A stretch of DNA of 64,000 bases from Cupriavidus taiwanensis LMG 19424 (lineage in GTDB: Bacteria > Pseudomonadota > Gammaproteobacteria > Burkholderiales > Burkholderiaceae), in contig NC_010530.1 of NCBI RefSeq assembly GCF_000069785.1, forward strand, positions 1,420,001 to 1,484,000, given 5' to 3'. Position 1 is the first letter of the stretch. Every line of letters begins with the position of its first letter. The position numbers were made by a program, and so were the translations under genes. Shown in pieces: positions 60,747 through 64,000 of this stretch. The notes beneath the pieces are model-generated. The model was not told the origin of the DNA. It saw nothing but the letters and a program-made list of their open reading frames with translations, and did no database searches.

Positions 60747-63700
60747 TCAGGCGATGCCGACCTTGCCCGTGGCAGCATTGCCCCGCGTCAGCACCGGCAC
60801 CAGCGCCGCACCGGTGTGGCTGGCGCGATTGCGCGACAGCGCTTCGGGATCGGCCGCGCCGACGATGGTGCCACCGCCCGCGCCGCCTTCGGGCCCGAGA
60901 TCGATGATCCAGTCGGCCTCGGCAATCACGTCGAGGTCATGCTCGATCACCACCACGCTGTGGCCGCCGTCGGTGAGCCGGTGCAGCACGCGGATCAGGC
61001 GCGCCACGTCGGCCATGTGCAGGCCCACCGTGGGCTCGTCGAGCACGTACAGCGTGTGCGGTGCCTTCTGCCCGCGCCGGGTGATGTCGTCGCGCACCTT
61101 GCTCAGTTCGGTGACCAGCTTGATGCGCTGCGCCTCGCCGCCGGACAGCGTGGGCGACGGCTGGCCGAGCGTCAGGTAGCCCAGCCCCACGTCCTGCATC
61201 AGCTGCAGCGGATGGGCGATGTTCGACATGGCGGAGAAAAACGCCACCGCCTCGTCGATCTCCATGGTCAGCACCTCGCCGATATTCTTGCCGCGCCATG
61301 TCACGGCCAGCGTCTCGGGGTTGAAGCGCTGCCCGTGGCAGACATCGCACGGCACTTTCACGTCCGGCAGGAAGCTCATGCCGATGGTGCGCACGCCCTG
61401 CCCCTCGCACGCCGGGCAGCGCCCGTCGCCGGTGTTGAACGAGAAGCGCGAGGCGGTGTAGCCGCGCGCGCGCGCTTCCAGCGTATCGGCGAACAGTCGG
61501 CGGATGGTGTCCCACACGCCGATATAGGTCGCCGGGCAGGAGCGCGGGGTCTTGCCGATCGGGGTCTGGTCCACTTCCAGCACGCGGTCGATGGTTTCCC
61601 AGCCGGTAATCGCTTCGCAGCCGTGCCAGTTGTGCTGGACGTCGAGCGACTTCCTGGCACTGCCCTTGCCCGCGCCGTTCTCAACCTTGGCCGCGTTGCG
61701 CGCGCGCCGGGTCGCCGGCGACGACAGCACCGAGCGGCCCACCGCATCGAGCAGGTTGGTCATCAGCACATCGCGCGCCAGCGTCGACTTGCCCGAACCG
61801 GACACGCCCGTGATCGCCACCAGCCGCGACAGCGGCAGGCGCGCGGTCACATTGCGCAGGTTGTGCAGCGACGCGCCGTGCACCGTCAGCCATTCGGGCG
61901 GATCCGCCGGCTTGCCTGCGGCGCCGGGCGTGACCTTGCGCCGCGGCTGCAGCGGATGGACGATCGGGTTGGCCAGGAACTGGCCGGTGGTGGACGCCGT
62001 TGCCGCGGCCAGCTCGGCCACGCCGCCCTGCGCCACCAGCGTGCCGCCGCGCTTGCCCGCGCCCGGGCCGATGTCGATGATATGGTCGGCACGGCGGATG
62101 GTGTCTTCGTCATGCTCGACCACCACCAGCGTATTGCCCTTGTCGCCCAGCTTGCGCAGCGCGTCCAGCAGGATCTGGTTGTCGCGCGGATGCAGGCCGA
62201 TGGTGGGCTCGTCCAGCACGTAGCACACACCCTGCAGGTTGCTGCCGAGCTGCGCCGCCAGGCGGATGCGCTGCGCCTCGCCGCCGGACAGGCTGGGCGC
62301 GGCACGGTCCAGGCTCAGGTAGCCCAGCCCCACTTCCTCCAGGAACTGCAGGCGGCTGCCGATCTCGCTGACCACGTCGCGCGCGATCTCGGCATCGCGC
62401 CCGCTCAGACGCAGTCCGTCCACCCAGCGGCGGGTCTCCGAGACGGTCCACTGCGCCACGTCGACAATCGCGTTGGCATCGAAGGTCACCGCACGCGCCA
62501 CCGGGTTCAGCCGCGTGCCGTGGCAGTCCGGGCACGGCGTGTCGACCACGCCCTCGGGCTCCTGCTCTTCCGACGGCAGGCTCTGCTCGCGCCCGCGGTT
62601 GTCGTCGGCCAGCACGGTGTCGTCGAAGGCCGCGCGCTGCTCGCGCGTCAGCGCCAGGCCGGTGCCGACGCAGGTGCCGCACCAGCCGTGCTTGCTGTTG
62701 TACGAGAACATGCGCGGGTCCAGCTCCGGATAGCTGGTGCCGCACTGCGGGCAGGCGCGCTTGGTCGAGAACACCTTGACCTCGCCCACGTGCGCGGTGC
62801 CGCCGTTGTGCATGGCATGGTCCAGCCCGTCCAGCGGCGCCAGCAGGTGCATCACGCCCTTGCCGGCCTCCAGCGTCTGCGCCAGCAGCGCGCGCAGCTC
62901 GGCTTCGTTCTCGGCGGACACTACCAGGTCGCCCACCGGCAGCTCGATGGTGTGCTCGCGGAAGCGGTCCAGCCGCGGCCACGGGTCCACCGGCAGGAAT
63001 TCGCCGTCGACGCGCAGGTGCGTGTTGCCGCGCGCCTTGGCCCATTTGGCCAGGTCCGTATAGACCCCCTTGCGGTTGACCACCAGCGGCGCCAGCATCC
63101 CCACGTGCTGGCCGCGATGGTCGCGCAGCAGCTGCGCGGCGATCGACTCGGGACTCTGCGAGGTCACCGGCGCGCCGTCGTGCACGCAATGCTGGATGCC
63201 CAGCTTCACGTACAGCAGGCGCAGGAAGTGCCAGACCTCGGAGGTGGTCGCCACCGTGCTCTTGCGCCCGCCGCGCGACAGCCGCTGCTCGATCGCCACC
63301 GTCGGCGGGATGCCGTAGACCGCGTCCACCTCGGGCCGGCCCGCGGGCTGCACGATCGAACGCGCATAGGCATTGAGCGATTCCAGGTAGCGGCGCTGCC
63401 CCTCGTGGAACAGGATATCGAACGCCAGCGTCGACTTGCCCGAGCCCGATACGCCGGTGACCACGTTGAACTTGCCGTGCGGGATGTCGACGTTCAGCGC
63501 CTTCAGGTTGTGCTCGTGCGCATTGACGATGCGCACCACGTCCTCGCCTTCCACCTCGCGGCGCGCGCGCCGCGCCTGCAGCGCGGCCTGCAGCGGCACC
63601 CCTTCGGCCTCGGCGCGTTCGGCTGCCAGCGTGCCGGCTTCACCCAGCGCCGCGTCATAGTGGATCAGTGCCTGGCCTGTATGCGAGTCGGCGCAGCGCT

Positions 63701-64000
63701 TGACGTCTTCGGGCGTGCCGGTGCAGACCACGCGCCCGCCCGCGTCCCCGCCCTCGGGGCCCAGGTCGATCAGCCAGTCGGCGGCGCGGATCACGTCCAG
63801 GTTGTGCTCGATCACGATCAGCGAATGGCCGCCATCGAGCAGCTTGCCAAAGGCCTGCATCAGCTTGGCGATGTCGTCGAAATGCAGGCCCGTGGTGGGC
63901 TCGTCGAACATGAACAGCCGGCGCGGCATGGTGCTGGGCCGGGTGCGCGACGGCGTCGCCTGCGCGGCTTCGGCGAGGAAGCCGGCCAGCTTGAGGCGCT
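60747..64000 (-). CDS. uvrA: Tandem UvrA (excinuclease ABC subunit A fusion), 5' partial
   Basis: About 1083 residues are visible; the frame is open past the window edge. From the right edge comes the end of one Uvr[12 protein letters not shown], then [15 protein letters not shown] and [20 protein letters not shown]. After a linker ([16 protein letters not shown]) a complete second UvrA follows, with two Walker A motifs ([11 protein letters not shown], twice), zinc modules ([27 protein letters not shown]), [11 protein letters not shown] and [11 protein letters not shown] signatures, and DEPTIGLHP and DEPTVGLHM. UvrA detects DNA lesions in nucleotide excision repair as a dimer. A tandem would link two UvrA units covalently. 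The ATG at 63929 lies in the UvrA signature region and is not a credible start. Confidence 0.9.
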   Translation of the reverse strand, partial: RLKLAGFLAEAAQATPSRTRPSTMPRRLFMFDEPTTGLHFDDIAKLMQAFGKLLDGGHSLIVIEHNLDVIRAADWLIDLGPEGGDAGGRVVCTGTPEDVKRCADSHTGQALIHYDAALGEAGTLAAERAEAEGVPLQAALQARRARREVEGEDVVRIVNAHEHNLKALNVDIPHGKFNVVTGVSGSGKSTLAFDILFHEGQRRYLESLNAYARSIVQPAGRPEVDAVYGIPPTVAIEQRLSRGGRKSTVATTSEVWHFLRLLYVKLGIQHCVHDGAPVTSQSPESIAAQLLRDHRGQHVGMLAPLVVNRKGVYTDLAKWAKARGNTHLRVDGEFLPVDPWPRLDRFREHTIELPVGDLVVSAENEAELRALLAQTLEAGKGVMHLLAPLDGLDHAMHNGGTAHVGEVKVFSTKRACPQCGTSYPELDPRMFSYNSKHGWCGTCVGTGLALTREQRAAFDDTVLADDNRGREQSLPSEEQEPEGVVDTPCPDCHGTRLNPVARAVTFDANAIVDVAQWTVSETRRWVDGLRLSGRDAEIARDVVSEIGSRLQFLEEVGLGYLSLDRAAPSLSGGEAQRIRLAAQLGSNLQGVCYVLDEPTIGLHPRDNQILLDALRKLGDKGNTLVVVEHDEDTIRRADHIIDIGPGAGKRGGTLVAQGGVAELAAATASTTGQFLANPIVHPLQPRRKVTPGAAGKPADPPEWLTVHGASLHNLRNVTARLPLSRLVAITGVSGSGKSTLARDVLMTNLLDAVGRSVLSSPATRRARNAAKVENGAGKGSARKSLDVQHNWHGCEAITGWETIDRVLEVDQTPIGKTPRSCPATYIGVWDTIRRLFADTLEARARGYTASRFSFNTGDGRCPACEGQGVRTIGMSFLPDVKVPCDVCHGQRFNPETLAVTWRGKNIGEVLTMEIDEAVAFFSAMSNIAHPLQLMQDVGLGYLTLGQPSPTLSGGEAQRIKLVTELSKVRDDITRRGQKAPHTLYVLDEPTVGLHMADVARLIRVLHRLTDGGHSVVVIEHDLDVIAEADWIIDLGPEGGAGGGTIVGAADPEALSRNRASHTGAALVPVLTRGNAATGKVGIA

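Noticed and set aside
63927..63929. ATG at 63929 (minus) as an independent uvrA start
   Set aside because: The frame stays open through the conserved UvrA segment [11 protein letters not shown] to the window edge, and the ATG falls just before a Walker B motif.

Overview
The window comes from a high-GC betaproteobacterium of the Burkholderiaceae, most probably Cupriavidus or a close relative. The evidence is three Bug/TctC-type periplasmic receptors with no transporter subunits beside them, an FlhD-type regulator, an FNR with the Burkholderiaceae gene style, a DUF3079 protein, strong third-position GC (with long spurious antisense frames), and many AGGAGA-led genes. No tRNA, rRNA, CRISPR array, phage or transposase gene was seen.

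Positions 1-31 kb, left part, are catabolic and regulatory modules. A first block (1-5.6 kb) has two Bug receptors, an oligogalacturonide-lyase-like beta-propeller protein, a MarR regulator with a palindromic operator, and a sulfatase/phosphonate monoester hydrolase-like enzyme. A second (6.9-11.8 kb) is a GntR-controlled operon of GMC oxidoreductase, TauD-family dioxygenase and aldehyde dehydrogenase, with two matching operators in the divergent promoter region. Then come a PerM/AI-2E-type permease, two small Cys-rich proteins and gabD. A minus-strand operon FNR - FlhD - unknown protein (15.4-17.4 kb) lies back to back with a PAS-PAS hybrid kinase. Next are a third Bug receptor, two overlapping IclR paralogues, and a degradation set (degenerate metallo-beta-lactamase-fold protein, FAD monooxygenase, DUF2783 protein, MFS permease).

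From 27 kb to 60.6 kb the window looks like a stress-tolerance island. Its core (35.4-56.5 kb) is eight co-directional genes: glgE with an extra N-terminal module, a treS-maltokinase fusion, glgB, glgX, malQ, glgP, treZ and treY. Most are coupled by 4-bp ATGA overlaps. Together they can interconvert trehalose, maltose, maltose-1-phosphate and branched alpha-glucan: TreS plus maltokinase plus GlgE plus GlgB build glucan from trehalose, TreYZ return glucan to trehalose, and GlgX, MalQ and GlgP recycle the glucan. Classical glgA, glgC and otsAB are not in the window. On both flanks are small exported, BON-domain, DUF2188, four-helix-bundle and very hydrophilic proteins typical of osmotic or desiccation responses. 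The two largest BON proteins are paralogues, one on each side.

The right edge carries the 3' part of an unusual uvrA in which the end of one UvrA copy is fused in frame to a complete second UvrA.

Most interesting: the FNR-FlhD-unknown operon lacking FlhC, the tandem UvrA, the GlgE N-terminal module with an apparently lost catalytic Asp, the iron-sulfur-flavoprotein-like reductase, and the leader hairpin closing on the start codon at 60642.
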